Assembly: GCF_000024065.1 (NCBI RefSeq)
Contig: NC_013174.1
Location: 1,426,001-1,490,000, forward strand
From: Jonesia denitrificans DSM 20603
GTDB taxonomy: Bacteria; Actinomycetota; Actinomycetes; Actinomycetales; Cellulomonadaceae
DNA: 64,000 nucleotides
Direction: 5' to 3'
Positions 27,986 through 37,866 of this stretch are shown piece after piece (within the stretch, counting starts at the first letter, position 1; every line of letters starts with the position of its first letter). The position numbers and the translations under genes are program-made. The notes beneath the pieces are model-generated. The model ran no database searches, was not told the origin of the DNA, and worked only from the letters and a program-made list of their open reading frames with translations.

Positions 27986-29764
27986 CTATGAGGCGTCCGC
28001 CGGAACCTCAGGCTTCGCGTCAACACCAGCTTCCTTGCGTTGTTGCTCCGTGATCGGGGCAGGAGCCGCAGTCAGCGGATCAAAACCGCCACCTGACTTT
28101 GGAAATGCAATCACATCGCGAATGGAATCTGCACGACCCAACAACGCCACAATGCGGTCCCAACCAAACGCGATTCCCCCGTGTGGTGGGGCACCAAACT
28201 GGAACGCATCAAGGAGGAACCCAAACTTCTCTTGCGCTTCTTCCTCACCAATACCCATCACCTGGAAAACACGCTCTTGGACGTCACGCCGGTGAATACG
28301 GATGGAACCGCCACCAATCTCATTGCCGTTACACACAATGTCGTAGGCGTATGCCAACGCGTGACCCGGGTCAGTGTCAAACGAGTCAATCCACTCTGGT
28401 GTTGGGCTAGTAAAGGCGTGGTGAACAGCGGTCCACTGTGAGGAGCCAAGGTCCACATCGTCATCTTGCCCTGCTGGTTTAAACAACGGTGCGTCAACAA
28501 CCCACACAAACGCCCACGCATCGTCATCAATGAGTCCGGTTCGTTCACCAATCTCATTACGCGCAGCACCAAGCAAGGATCGTGACTCGTCAGTACGGCC
28601 AGCAGCAAAGAAAATGCAGTCACCTGGCGATGCGCCTGTTGCTGCAGCCAACCCGTCACGTTCGGTGTCAGTCAGGTTCTTCGCAACAGGACCGCCTAAC
28701 GTTCCGTCATCAGCAATGGTGACGTACGCCAAACCCTTTGCTCCGCGTTGACGAGCCCACTCTTGCCATGCATCGAACTGACGGCGCGGCTGTGAAGCCC
28801 CCCCAGGCATAACAATCGCACCCACATATTCGGCCTGGAACACCCGGAACGTGGTGTTCGCGAAATAGTCCGTGAGCTCTGAGATTTCCAGGTCAAACCT
28901 CAAGTCAGGCTTGTCCGAGCCATACTTACGCATTGCCTCGTGGTAAGTGATTCGAGGAATGGGGGTGGTGAGATCAACACCAATTAATGCCCAAATGTTA
29001 GCGAGAAGCTCCTCAGCCAACGCAATAACGTCGTCCTGCTCAACGAAGCTCATCTCAATGTCAAGCTGTGTGAACTCTGGTTGGCGGTCGGCGCGGAAAT
29101 CCTCATCACGGTAGCACCGTGCGATCTGGTAGTACCGTTCCATTCCAGCGACCATCAGCAGTTGCTTAAACAACTGAGGTGATTGTGGGAGCGCATACCA
29201 TGAACCTGGGGCTAACCGAGCAGGCACGAGGAAGTCGCGTGCGCCTTCCGGGGTGGACCGGGTCAACGTGGGTGTTTCAATCTCCACGAAGTCGTGAGTG
29301 TCAAGGACACGGCGAGCAGCTTGCGACACCTGTGATCGTAGTTTCAACAACTGTGCGGGTCGAGGACGACGCAAATCGAGGTACCGGTGTCGCAACCGAG
29401 CCTCTTCACCAATGGTTTCAGTCCCCTCCAACGCTGTTGATACTTGGAACGGAAGGGCGGTGGACTCATTAAGCACCACAACCTGGGAGGCAATCACCTC
29501 AATCTCACCGGTCGGGAGGTTCGGGTTGTTGTTGCCTTGCGGACGCTGTTCGACAGTGCCGGTCACTTGGAGGACGTACTCGGCACGCAATGGGTGGGCA
29601 ACCTCTTCGTCACGGATAACGACCTGTGCGACACCTGACGCATCGCGTAAGTCAATGAATGCTACTCCCCCGTGGTCGCGGCGCCGGTCAACCCAGCCGG
29701 TGAGCGTGACCGTGTTCCCCTTGTGAGCGGTTGTGAGTGTTCCAGCGTGATGAGTGCGCAGCAC
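27986..29764 (-). CDS. aspS: Aspartyl-tRNA synthetase
   Basis: Class II synthetase of 592 residues, the long bacterial form. The OB anticodon-binding domain is at the start ([23 protein letters not shown]). Motif 2 is [22 protein letters not shown], the bacterial GAD insertion follows, and motif 3 is [23 protein letters not shown] near the end. It lies 73 bases after hisS, a pairing common in bacteria. Confidence 0.96.
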   Translation of the reverse strand: MLRTHHAGTLTTAHKGNTVTLTGWVDRRRDHGGVAFIDLRDASGVAQVVIRDEEVAHPLRAEYVLQVTGTVEQRPQGNNNPNLPTGEIEVIASQVVVLNESTALPFQVSTALEGTETIGEEARLRHRYLDLRRPRPAQLLKLRSQVSQAARRVLDTHDFVEIETPTLTRSTPEGARDFLVPARLAPGSWYALPQSPQLFKQLLMVAGMERYYQIARCYRDEDFRADRQPEFTQLDIEMSFVEQDDVIALAEELLANIWALIGVDLTTPIPRITYHEAMRKYGSDKPDLRFDLEISELTDYFANTTFRVFQAEYVGAIVMPGGASQPRRQFDAWQEWARQRGAKGLAYVTIADDGTLGGPVAKNLTDTERDGLAAATGASPGDCIFFAAGRTDESRSLLGAARNEIGERTGLIDDDAWAFVWVVDAPLFKPAGQDDDVDLGSSQWTAVHHAFTSPTPEWIDSFDTDPGHALAYAYDIVCNGNEIGGGSIRIHRRDVQERVFQVMGIGEEEAQEKFGFLLDAFQFGAPPHGGIAFGWDRIVALLGRADSIRDVIAFPKSGGGFDPLTAAPAPITEQQRKEAGVDAKPEVPADAS

Positions 29765-29837
29765 GAGATTGTCCTTCAGTGTGATGGTCGTTAAGTGATG
29801 ATGTCCATTGTAGGGGCCAGCCCCCTACGGAGCATTG

Positions 29838-31217
29838 TTATTGTTCGCGTGCAGCAACGGGTTGCGTTGTTGGGTGCAAATCTCCAGCAGGAGGTAACCA
29901 GGTGTCCGGGTTAGCTTCATGCTGCTCACCGGTGCGGATATCTTTGACCGTGTGCTGCGGTTGTGCTTGTGTTGGCGGGAACCACACAAAAGGGATGCCA
30001 CGTTTGTCTGCGTACTTGATTTGTTTACCAAATTTCGCTGCTGAGGGCGCAACGTCAGCAGACACTTTGCGCGCCCGCAGTTGATCAGCCACCACGGTTG
30101 AGGCGTGCCGGTCTGCTTCGTCATTGACAGCAACGAGGACAGCGGTCGGTGTTTCCCGCGTAACCTCAACGAGGTTGTGAGCAAACAAACGCGAAACGAG
30201 ACGGGAGACTCCAATAGATAACCCCACACCGGGGTAGGTGTTTTTGCCATCGCTTGCGAGGGTATCGTAGCGTCCTCCAGAGCAGATAGAACCGAGGTCT
30301 TCGTGTCCGTGGAGGACACATTCATAGACCGAACCGGTGTAGTAGTCCAGACCACGGGCGATCTTGAGGTTCGCTTCCACAAGACCAGGGGCACGAACCT
30401 GGGCTGCAGCAAGAAGTTCACGCAGTTCGGTGAGCCCTTGATCAAAGAGCGGGTGGTTCACTCCCTCGCGGTGAGCAAGTTCCGAAATTGTGTCAATGAC
30501 GGTCTCGTCCGAGCCATGAATTGCGGCAAGTTCGAGACACAGATGCGCCTGCTCAGCAGTTGCCCCAGCGTCTGCCACAAGAAGATCAGCAACTTTTCCC
30601 GGCCCGATCTTGTCGATCTTGTCGATCGAACGCAAAATTTCCTCAATGTGAGTTAACCCGATCCCGCGGTAAAACCCTTCAGCCAGACGCCGGTTGTTCA
30701 CGTAAATCGTGAACGGTGGCACCCCATAAGGGGCCAGAGCAAGCAGTGCTCGCGCCATCACGAGTGGAAGTTCCACTTCGTAGTGGTAAGGCAGTTCTCC
30801 TTGCCCGACGACGTCAATGTCGGCTTGGTAAAACTCACGGAATCGGCCGTCTTGGGGGCGCTCTCCGCGCCACACCTTTTGGATCTGGTAGCGCTTGAAG
30901 GGAAAATTGAGCCGGCCAGAGTGTTCAAGAACGTACCGGGCGAAGGGCACGGTGAGATCAAAGTGCAGTCCAAGAGCCTTGTCAGCCGCAGCCTGTGGGG
31001 CATCATCAGCAGCCTGAAGACGTTGGAGCACGTACACCTCTTTGGAGGTTTCTCCTTTCCTCAGTAGTTGCTCTAACGGTTCAACGGCGCGAGTTTCAAT
31101 ACCTGAGAAACCATGAAGCTCGAAAACTTCTTGAATGGTTACCAGCATGTGCTGTTCAATGATCCGCTGTGAGGGAAGCCATTCGGGGAAACCTGAAAGT
31201 GGTGTCGGACGTGCCAT
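29838..31217 (-). CDS. hisS: Histidyl-tRNA synthetase
   Basis: Class II synthetase, 459 residues. It has the motif 1 region GFSGIETRAVEPLEQLL, motif 2 (RYQIQKVWRGERPQDGRFREFYQADIDVVG), the histidine-binding GLDYYTGSVYE and motif 3 (PGVGLSIGVSRLVSRLF). A C-terminal anticodon-binding domain follows. The tail after about residue 430 is His- and Pro-containing and not conserved. Confidence 0.95.
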   Translation of the reverse strand: MARPTPLSGFPEWLPSQRIIEQHMLVTIQEVFELHGFSGIETRAVEPLEQLLRKGETSKEVYVLQRLQAADDAPQAAADKALGLHFDLTVPFARYVLEHSGRLNFPFKRYQIQKVWRGERPQDGRFREFYQADIDVVGQGELPYHYEVELPLVMARALLALAPYGVPPFTIYVNNRRLAEGFYRGIGLTHIEEILRSIDKIDKIGPGKVADLLVADAGATAEQAHLCLELAAIHGSDETVIDTISELAHREGVNHPLFDQGLTELRELLAAAQVRAPGLVEANLKIARGLDYYTGSVYECVLHGHEDLGSICSGGRYDTLASDGKNTYPGVGLSIGVSRLVSRLFAHNLVEVTRETPTAVLVAVNDEADRHASTVVADQLRARKVSADVAPSAAKFGKQIKYADKRGIPFVWFPPTQAQPQHTVKDIRTGEQHEANPDTWLPPAGDLHPTTQPVAAREQ

Positions 31218-31413
31218 GATCTTAGTCTACGGCGTGTTTCATCCCCCACAGATTCACGGCACACAAGCTGGACAACAAAACCAAGCACGCACATCGTTGA
31301 ACTGGTTAAACGCACACATCCGAAGTGTTCGCAGACGCCAAAGGTCTCGATATGACCGTGATTTTTTTCGAGTCAACACCACGGTGAGTACCACATTCTT
31401 GCCGCTTTGTCCC

Positions 31414-31505
31414 TAGACTGGGTGGTGGCGCCCGTGCGCCACCACGTCAGGTCACCGCAGCGAGGACGCTGTTGTGACGGTCGCTGACGAGGAGACACCT
31501 CCTCG
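31414..31505 (+). promoter_or_regulatory. Promoter -10 and three-hairpin leader of the DUF349 gene
   Basis: After a -10-like TAGACT (31414-31419) the leader contains three consecutive perfect stems: 10 bp at 31422-31445 (loop CCGT), 5 bp at 31458-31471 (loop AGGA) and 7 bp at 31488-31505 (loop ACAC). The start codon is at 31531. Alternative pairing between AGCGA and TCGCT could disrupt the second stem. It looks like a structured 5' leader. The -35 is weak. The rest of the 313-base gap (31218-31413) must hold the hisS promoter and shows nothing else. Confidence 0.45.
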
Positions 31506-31530
31506 CCACTACAGCACAAGGAGCAAGCCG

Positions 31531-32982
31531 ATGAGCGACAACACCGAGCAGAACTCTCCCACCACCCAAGAAACACATGAGGGAGAAGCGCCCGCGACGT
31601 CCTCTCCCCCGGCCAAACCACGGGTCACTCCTGCTGGGGTTCGACCATCGGCCTTAAAAAAGGTCAGCGCACGCCCACAGGCCTCAGCTGCTCCAGTGCT
31701 TGCTCCCTCAGTGCCTGACGATGCGCAAGCACTCGCGCAGGCGCGTGAGTTTGGTCGTGTGGATGACGATGGCACGGTATCTGTTGTGGACGGTGAGGAC
31801 ACCCGTGTGGTGGGACAGATGCCTGACAACACTGCGGAGGAAGCACTCACTTTTTACGCACGCAGGTACGTGGACCTCGTCGCCAAGGTGGCGCTCTTTG
31901 AGGCGCGTTTGCACCATGCAGATTTGGGCATCAAAGAAATCGACTCCACAGTTGCCAAACTTGCAGAGGAAACACAGTCTCCGGCGGCTGTCGGGAACCT
32001 GGCAGCATTGCGTGACCGTGTTGCTGCGTTGACCTCTGCCGCAGCACAGCGTCGAAGCGAACTCGACGCACAACGGGCTGCCGCGAAGGAAGAAGCGTTG
32101 GCGCAGCGAACCGTGATCGTTGAGCGCGCTGAGAAAATCGCTGGTACTGACCCGGCGAAAATCCAGTGGCGTCCAGCAGGCGAAGAACTCCGAACTTTGC
32201 TCGAGCAATGGAAGGAAGCGCAGCGTCAAGGCCCGCGTCTCGATAAAGTCCAAGAAGACGCCCTGTGGAAGCGTTTCTCTCACGCGCGCACTGCTTTTGA
32301 CCGTGAACGACGCCACTACTTCTCCGAACTGGAGAAACTGAACGCAGCCGCAAAAGAGAAAAAAACTGCACTTGTTGCCCGAGCACAGGCACTGTCAACC
32401 TCGGAGGACTTCGCGAGCACTGCGGCAGCGTACCGGGACCTCATGACAGAGTGGAAAGCAGCTGGTCGTGCGAACCGTAAGGATGACGACGCATTGTGGG
32501 CTCAGTTCCGGGCCGCGCAAGACGCTTTCTTCGCTCGCCGTGACGAAGCAAACGCCGTGCTCAACCAAGAGTTCGAAGCAAACCTTGCGGTCAAAGAAGC
32601 TCTCCTTGAGCGTGCGGAGAAGCTTGTCCCGGTCACTGACATCGCCTCTGCCAAGGCCCAACTTCGCACCATCCAGGATGAGTGGGAAGCCGCTGGGAAG
32701 GTGCCACGCGCTGATGTTCAGCGCGTTGAGGGTCGCCTACGGGCAGTAGAACGTGCGATTAAGGACGCAGAGCAGGCACAGTGGGATCGTTCGAACCCAG
32801 AAACCAAAGCACGTGCTGAAGGTGCACTCGCTCAACTCGAGCAGGGTATTCACCAGCTCGAAGAGGACCTCGCCGCCGCTCAAACCGCCGGCAACAACAA
32901 AAAGGTGAAGGAACTCACCGATGCGTTAGCTGCCCGGACAGCGTGGCTGGAACAAATCCGACGCGCTGCCGAGGAAGCATAG
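31531..32982 (+). CDS. DUF349 domain protein
   Basis: 483 residues from ATG 31531, with AAGGAG seven bases before it; the frame is open further upstream but has no other good start. The first 70 residues are disordered (Ser/Pro/Thr-rich). The rest is long coiled coil with several DUF349 repeats, each with a W-k-a-G-r core, such as TEWKAAGRANRKDDDALWAQFRAAQDAFF and IQDEWEAAGKVPRADV. The family's molecular role is not settled. Cytoplasmic, no membrane segment. It stands alone with its own leader and terminator. Confidence 0.85.
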   Translation: MSDNTEQNSPTTQETHEGEAPATSSPPAKPRVTPAGVRPSALKKVSARPQASAAPVLAPSVPDDAQALAQAREFGRVDDDGTVSVVDGEDTRVVGQMPDNTAEEALTFYARRYVDLVAKVALFEARLHHADLGIKEIDSTVAKLAEETQSPAAVGNLAALRDRVAALTSAAAQRRSELDAQRAAAKEEALAQRTVIVERAEKIAGTDPAKIQWRPAGEELRTLLEQWKEAQRQGPRLDKVQEDALWKRFSHARTAFDRERRHYFSELEKLNAAAKEKKTALVARAQALSTSEDFASTAAAYRDLMTEWKAAGRANRKDDDALWAQFRAAQDAFFARRDEANAVLNQEFEANLAVKEALLERAEKLVPVTDIASAKAQLRTIQDEWEAAGKVPRADVQRVEGRLRAVERAIKDAEQAQWDRSNPETKARAEGALAQLEQGIHQLEEDLAAAQTAGNNKKVKELTDALAARTAWLEQIRRAAEEA

Positions 32983-33019
32983 GCGCGTATTCGACTCACG
33001 GCACATCGTGCTCTGACGT

Positions 33020-33065
33020 CTGGGGCGGTCGTGAAGGTTTTCCACACTTTCACCGACCGCCCCAG
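33020..33065 (+). terminator. Terminator of the DUF349 gene
   Basis: CTGGGGCGGTCG (33020-33031) pairs perfectly with 33054-33065, and the stem continues past a one-base bulge by four more pairs. It begins 37 bases after the stop. No long U-tract. Confidence 0.75.
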
Positions 33066-33098
33066 CGCTGTGTTGTGACCACATGGCACACTGGCGGC

Positions 33099-33743
33099 AT
33101 GACGACAGTGACCTATCGACGCCTGAAGCAACAACTCAACGCCGCCACTTTGGGTGAGACTTGGTCTCGCTGGCATGACGCGCGCATCTACACTCCAGCC
33201 ACGGTCGGAGGCGCAGCCTCATGGCAAGAACTCCTCCGTGAGGGGTCACTCATCCCAGTCACAGATCGTCATGCGATCCCGTCGATCATGACCGAATCCG
33301 CAGGTACACGAATGCGCATAGCCCACCTCGAACATCGGATCGCGGCAACCGAGGTTGTCTCCCACACCACAGCATTATGGGTCCACTGCGGCGGGCCGCT
33401 CCCCCGCGATGCGCACATCACCTACCGCAGACACCAGCCCACACCCACCCAGCGTGCCCGACTTATCCTCCATCAAGCCACCCTGCTCACCCCAGACCTC
33501 ACCACGTGCGCGGGTCACCAACTCACAACGCTGGCCCGCACCCTAGTAGACTGTCTCACGATGAACGACCCCCCGCAGGATTTGCTCCAGGATGCGTTCA
33601 TCCGCGGACATTTCACCACTCAGCACGTTGTTGAGGCACGGCAACGACTGCACAGCACCTACCGACAACGCCGTCAGGCAGCCGCTCTCGCTGCTCTAGA
33701 CACGTTGAGCAGCCTCATCATCTCCCCTGCTACGCACCTTTAA
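33099..33743 (+). CDS. AbiEi-like / uncharacterised actinobacterial protein
   Basis: 214 residues from ATG 33099. The middle ([22 protein letters not shown], then [25 protein letters not shown]) matches the pattern of a large actinobacterial group annotated as AbiEi-type antitoxin-like proteins. These usually continue into a DUF559 or nuclease-like C-terminus, which is absent here. No partner toxin is adjacent. There is no Shine-Dalgarno, and CACACT six bases upstream could be the -10 of a leaderless mRNA. It converges on relA with a 14-base overlap. Function unknown. Confidence 0.55.
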   Translation: MTTVTYRRLKQQLNAATLGETWSRWHDARIYTPATVGGAASWQELLREGSLIPVTDRHAIPSIMTESAGTRMRIAHLEHRIAATEVVSHTTALWVHCGGPLPRDAHITYRRHQPTPTQRARLILHQATLLTPDLTTCAGHQLTTLARTLVDCLTMNDPPQDLLQDAFIRGHFTTQHVVEARQRLHSTYRQRRQAAALAALDTLSSLIISPATHL

Positions 33744-36144
33744 TGCGATAGACGTCAAAGACACCATCGATGCGTCGCACAGCATTCAAGACTGTAGTCA
33801 AGTGAGCTGGTTCCGCCATTTCAAAGGTGAACTTCGAAATCGCTACGCGGTCGGTCGAGGTGGTCACTGACGCTGACAAAATATTCACGTGTGAATCTGA
33901 CAGTACGCGGGTGACATCCGACAGGAGCCGGGGACGATCGAGAGCTTCCACTTGGATCTGCACCAGGAACATGGCGTTGGACCCAGTTGTCCACTCCACA
34001 TCAACAATGCGCTCAGGCTGCTCACGCAACTGCTCCACATTGTGACAATCCACCTGGTGAACGGACACCCCTTGCCCACGGGTGACGAAACCGATGATGT
34101 CGTCACCGGGAACAGGAGTACAGCACTTTGCAAGTTTGACCCAGATATCGTCGGTGCCTTTGACCACAACACCAGGGTCCCCCTGCCTGCGTGACCGTGA
34201 CACCTTTGAGGGACGTGCGACCTCAGCAAGGTCTTCCTCATTCGCTTGAGAACCACCCAACGCTGCCACAAGTTTTTGCACAACATTCGCAGCAGAAATC
34301 TGCCCCTCACCCACTGCAGCATAGAGAGCAGACACATCGGGGTAGCGCATGTCATGTGCCGTGGCAAGAACAGACTCATGCGATAGCAACCGCTGGAACG
34401 GCAAATTCTGTTTCCGTAATGCTTTGGCGATTTGGTCCTTACCATGTTCGATCGCTTCATCACGGCGTTCTTTTTGGAACCATTGCCTAATCTTGTTCCG
34501 TGCACGAGCTGACTTGACAAAAGCCATCCAGTCCTGAGACGGACCAGCTGTTTGTGCTTTTGACGTCAAAATGTCAACGGTGTCGCCCGTTTCAAGCTGT
34601 GAGTCCAAGGGCACAAGGCGACCATTGACCCTTGCCCCCATTGTTCGGTGCCCCACCTCTGTGTGCACAGAGTAAGCGAAGTCCACCGGAGTAGCACCCT
34701 GCGGTAGAGCAACAACGTCACCTTTGGGTGTAAAGACATACACCTCACGAGAACCAATTTCGAAACGCAACGAATCAAGGAACTCTGAGGGATCAGCGGT
34801 TTCCCGTTGCCAGTCAACAAGTTGACGCAACCACGCCATATCAGAAGAGCCACCCCCAGCAGGAGCCTTAGCACCTTCCTTATACTTCCAGTGCGCCGCC
34901 ACACCATACTCTGCCCGACGGTGCATGTCATGGGTGCGGATCTGAATCTCAACAGGTTTGCCGCCTGGACCGATCACCGTGGTGTGGAGTGACTGGTACA
35001 TGTTGAACTTCGGCATGGCGATGTAGTCTTTGAACCGCCCAGGAACCGGGTTCCATCGTGCGTGCAATGCACCTAATGCGGCGTAACAATCCCGGACTGT
35101 GTCAACCAACACTCGGGTCCCGACCAGGTCGTAAATGTCTTGGAAGTCATGCCCTCGGACGATCATTTTTTGGTAGATCGAATAATAGTGTTTGGGGCGT
35201 CCCGTCACCGTTGCTTTAATGCGTGCTGCACGCAAATCGTGATTGATGTGCTCCCGCACAACATTGAGGTATTCCTCACGAGCAGGAGCCCGCTCGGCAA
35301 CAAGGTGGACAATCTCTTCATACACCTTTGGGTACAACGTTTGGAAGGACAGGTCCTCTAGTTCCCACTTAATGGTGTTCATTCCCAAACGGTGCGCAAG
35401 GGGAGCGTAAATCTCTAAGGTTTCTCGCGCCTTCTTCGCCGCGGACTGCGAGGGGACAAACTTCCATGTGCGGGCATTGTGGAGGCGATCCGCCAGCTTG
35501 ATCATCAGGACACGAATGTCCTTCGCCATCGCCACAACCATTTTGCGCACAGTCTCAGACTGGGCTGCGTCACCGTACTGGACTTTGTCGAGTTTGGTGA
35601 CCCCGTCAACGAGCAAAGCGATTTCTTCCCCATATTCACTGGTCAGTTGCGCCAACGAATAGGGGGTGTCTTCCACTGTGTCATGAAGTAAAGCAGCAGC
35701 CAACGTTGATGCGGTCATGCCCAATTCGGCGAGAATCGTCGCAACTGCAACCGGGTGAGTAATGTATGGGTCACCACTTTTACGCATCTGCCCGCGGTGC
35801 GCTTTTTCCGCAGTCGCGTAGGCACGTTCAATGATAGAAACGTCTGCCTTCGGGTGATTATTGCGTAACGCGCTAATGAGTGGTTCGAGCGCGGGAGTCC
35901 CCGTGGTGTGCCGGGTACCGAAGCGCCCAAACCGTGACCGCACCCGGCCGGCACTTGATACCACCATTGCGTCTCGTTCAGGTTCCGCAGCCGATGCCAC
36001 TGAACGAATATCGCTCGGTTTGGCAATGGCTGGCTTCGCTGATGCGACGATGCCCTCTGACACAGCGTCCGAGTGAGCAGCTTCCTCACCGGTGTGTGAA
36101 CTCTCGTGAGGGCTCACCTGCGTGTTGTTGATTTCAGCAGACAT
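33730..36144 (-). CDS. relA: Bifunctional (p)ppGpp synthetase/hydrolase
   Basis: Long RSH enzyme (804 residues) that makes and degrades (p)ppGpp. Order: a disordered N-terminus of about 80 residues; the HD hydrolase with [13 protein letters not shown] intact; the synthetase with [21 protein letters not shown] and [24 protein letters not shown]; the TGS domain ([14 protein letters not shown]); a zinc-finger-like region ([12 protein letters not shown]); and a C-terminal ACT domain. The usual single actinobacterial Rel. A good Shine-Dalgarno (GAGGGAGG) precedes ATG 36144. Confidence 0.95.
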   Translation of the reverse strand: MSAEINNTQVSPHESSHTGEEAAHSDAVSEGIVASAKPAIAKPSDIRSVASAAEPERDAMVVSSAGRVRSRFGRFGTRHTTGTPALEPLISALRNNHPKADVSIIERAYATAEKAHRGQMRKSGDPYITHPVAVATILAELGMTASTLAAALLHDTVEDTPYSLAQLTSEYGEEIALLVDGVTKLDKVQYGDAAQSETVRKMVVAMAKDIRVLMIKLADRLHNARTWKFVPSQSAAKKARETLEIYAPLAHRLGMNTIKWELEDLSFQTLYPKVYEEIVHLVAERAPAREEYLNVVREHINHDLRAARIKATVTGRPKHYYSIYQKMIVRGHDFQDIYDLVGTRVLVDTVRDCYAALGALHARWNPVPGRFKDYIAMPKFNMYQSLHTTVIGPGGKPVEIQIRTHDMHRRAEYGVAAHWKYKEGAKAPAGGGSSDMAWLRQLVDWQRETADPSEFLDSLRFEIGSREVYVFTPKGDVVALPQGATPVDFAYSVHTEVGHRTMGARVNGRLVPLDSQLETGDTVDILTSKAQTAGPSQDWMAFVKSARARNKIRQWFQKERRDEAIEHGKDQIAKALRKQNLPFQRLLSHESVLATAHDMRYPDVSALYAAVGEGQISAANVVQKLVAALGGSQANEEDLAEVARPSKVSRSRRQGDPGVVVKGTDDIWVKLAKCCTPVPGDDIIGFVTRGQGVSVHQVDCHNVEQLREQPERIVDVEWTTGSNAMFLVQIQVEALDRPRLLSDVTRVLSDSHVNILSASVTTSTDRVAISKFTFEMAEPAHLTTVLNAVRRIDGVFDVYRIKGA

Positions 36145-36226
36145 AACGGTGACCTCCCTCGCGGACAGTTGAACGATTCAACCGCTCGGAACGCGCGTAC
36201 ACGTTCCTGAGATCACCATTGTAGTT

Positions 36227-36763
36227 CTACAGGTCAAACACCGCTGACACCGGGCGACCAGCGAGCCGCTCACGCCCGGACAACCCGGCAAGTTCAAGGA
36301 GGAAAACGAGGTGATGGACCCGTCCGCCACACTGCTCAATCAACGTGGCGCCTGCCGCCGCTGTTCCTCCAGTGGCGAGCACATCGTCAAGGATAACGAC
36401 CCGCGCACCGGTTGGAATTGTGTCCTGGCGCAACTCAATAGTCGCTGTCCCATACTCAAGGTCGTACGTGTACCGGTGCACAGGGGGCGGAAGTTTGCCT
36501 GCTTTCCGGATAGGCACAAAACCAATACCCATGTGATGAGCTAGCGCGGCACCGAAGATAAATCCGCGTGCCTCAAGTCCAGCAATCACGTCTGTATCCG
36601 CTGGAACGAGATCCGCTAGTCGGTGCACAGCTGCTGCAAACGCTCCGGGATCTGACAACAGTGGAGTGATATCACGGAAGGTGATACCTGGGCTCGGATA
36701 GTCAGGGAGGTCACGGATAAATGACCGGAGATCGACTTGTGCCTGTGGTGCCTGCGACGACAT
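36227..36763 (-). CDS. apt: Adenine phosphoribosyltransferase
   Basis: Salvages adenine to AMP with PRPP. The 178-residue protein has GITFRDITPLLSD, ARGFIFGAALAHHMGIGFVPIRKAGKLP and the PRPP-binding loop VVILDDVLATGGTAAA. Its start overlaps the secF stop at 36763. The order yajC-secD-secF-apt-relA is the conserved actinobacterial arrangement. Confidence 0.95.
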   Translation of the reverse strand: MSSQAPQAQVDLRSFIRDLPDYPSPGITFRDITPLLSDPGAFAAAVHRLADLVPADTDVIAGLEARGFIFGAALAHHMGIGFVPIRKAGKLPPPVHRYTYDLEYGTATIELRQDTIPTGARVVILDDVLATGGTAAAGATLIEQCGGRVHHLVFLLELAGLSGRERLAGRPVSAVFDL

Positions 36764-37863
36764 CAGCGTTTCCGTTTCTTTGGTTGCGCACGGTTAGCCA
36801 ATCGGACACCTGGCACAATGTTCTTCTCGTCAGCCCCCTGCGTCAGTGACACACCCACAACTTGAGAGGGGTCCGCCCCTGTTGCTCGTGCTTCACGGAC
36901 CGCTGCGACCTGTTCGTTGTGCTCACGGATAGCGGGTTCGCGTTCGCGCAAAGCAACTTGGATGGGTGTCGCCAAAAAGATCGACGAATACGTTCCAATT
37001 CCCATACCCACAAACAATGCTAGGGAAATATCACGCAAAGTACCTGCACCCAGCAGGAACGCTCCGATAAACAAGATCGAGGCAACTGGCAGTAGCGCAA
37101 CCACGGACGTGTTGATTGACCGCACCATTGTTTGGTTCACCGCAAGATTTGCTCGCTCAGCGTAGGTCGCCAGGTATTGCCCATTGAGGTTGTCTGTATT
37201 CTCACGGACCTTGTCGAAGACCACCACGGTGTCATAAATGGAGTAGGCAAGGATCGTCAGCAGGCCAATGATCGTTGCCGGTGATACTTCCCATCCCACC
37301 AGTGCGTACACGCCAAGGGTAATGATCAGGTCGTGGAAGAGCGCAAGAATCGTGGCAGCAGCTGACCGCCATGCACGGAAGTATAGGGACATCACCAGCA
37401 TAACCAACACCAAAAACACTGCGATTCCGGTGAATGCCTTGGTGGACACATCTTGGCCCCACGTCGGCCCGACATACGAACTCGCCACATCGTCTGCGGT
37501 CACTCCATAGGCGTCCGCAAGAGCTTGACGAACCTCTTGAACCTCAATGTCTGTCAGCTCACTCGTTTGGACGCGGAGAGCGTTTGTCCCCACGTTCGCG
37601 ACGCGTGCGACTTCGGATGGTGACACTGAAGTCACAGCGTCAACTGCTGACGTTTGGTCGCTCGTGTCAACATTCGTCAAGGTGAACTGTGAACCACCAC
37701 GGAATTCGATACCGAGGTTGAGCCCACGAATCCCAAGGATTGCGACAGAGATCAAGATGGTTGCCAACGCGAGGAGGAAGAACGTACGCCGTTTGCCAAC
37801 GACGTCATAGGAACGCGCCCCGGTGTAGAGGTCGTTACCCCATTGGGAAAATCTGCGTGCCAT
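36763..37863 (-). CDS. secF: Protein translocase subunit SecF
   Basis: Membrane partner of SecD that uses the proton gradient to assist Sec export. 366 residues with six membrane spans and a periplasm-side-type domain after the first. TM4 contains the conserved ILAYSIYDTVVVFDKVREN with its Asp, and IEFRGGSQFT follows TM1. A basic, Gln/Lys/Arg-rich tail ends the protein. The start is four bases after the secD stop. Confidence 0.94.
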   Translation of the reverse strand: MARRFSQWGNDLYTGARSYDVVGKRRTFFLLALATILISVAILGIRGLNLGIEFRGGSQFTLTNVDTSDQTSAVDAVTSVSPSEVARVANVGTNALRVQTSELTDIEVQEVRQALADAYGVTADDVASSYVGPTWGQDVSTKAFTGIAVFLVLVMLVMSLYFRAWRSAAATILALFHDLIITLGVYALVGWEVSPATIIGLLTILAYSIYDTVVVFDKVRENTDNLNGQYLATYAERANLAVNQTMVRSINTSVVALLPVASILFIGAFLLGAGTLRDISLALFVGMGIGTYSSIFLATPIQVALREREPAIREHNEQVAAVREARATGADPSQVVGVSLTQGADEKNIVPGVRLANRAQPKKRKR

Positions 37864-37866
37864 GGT

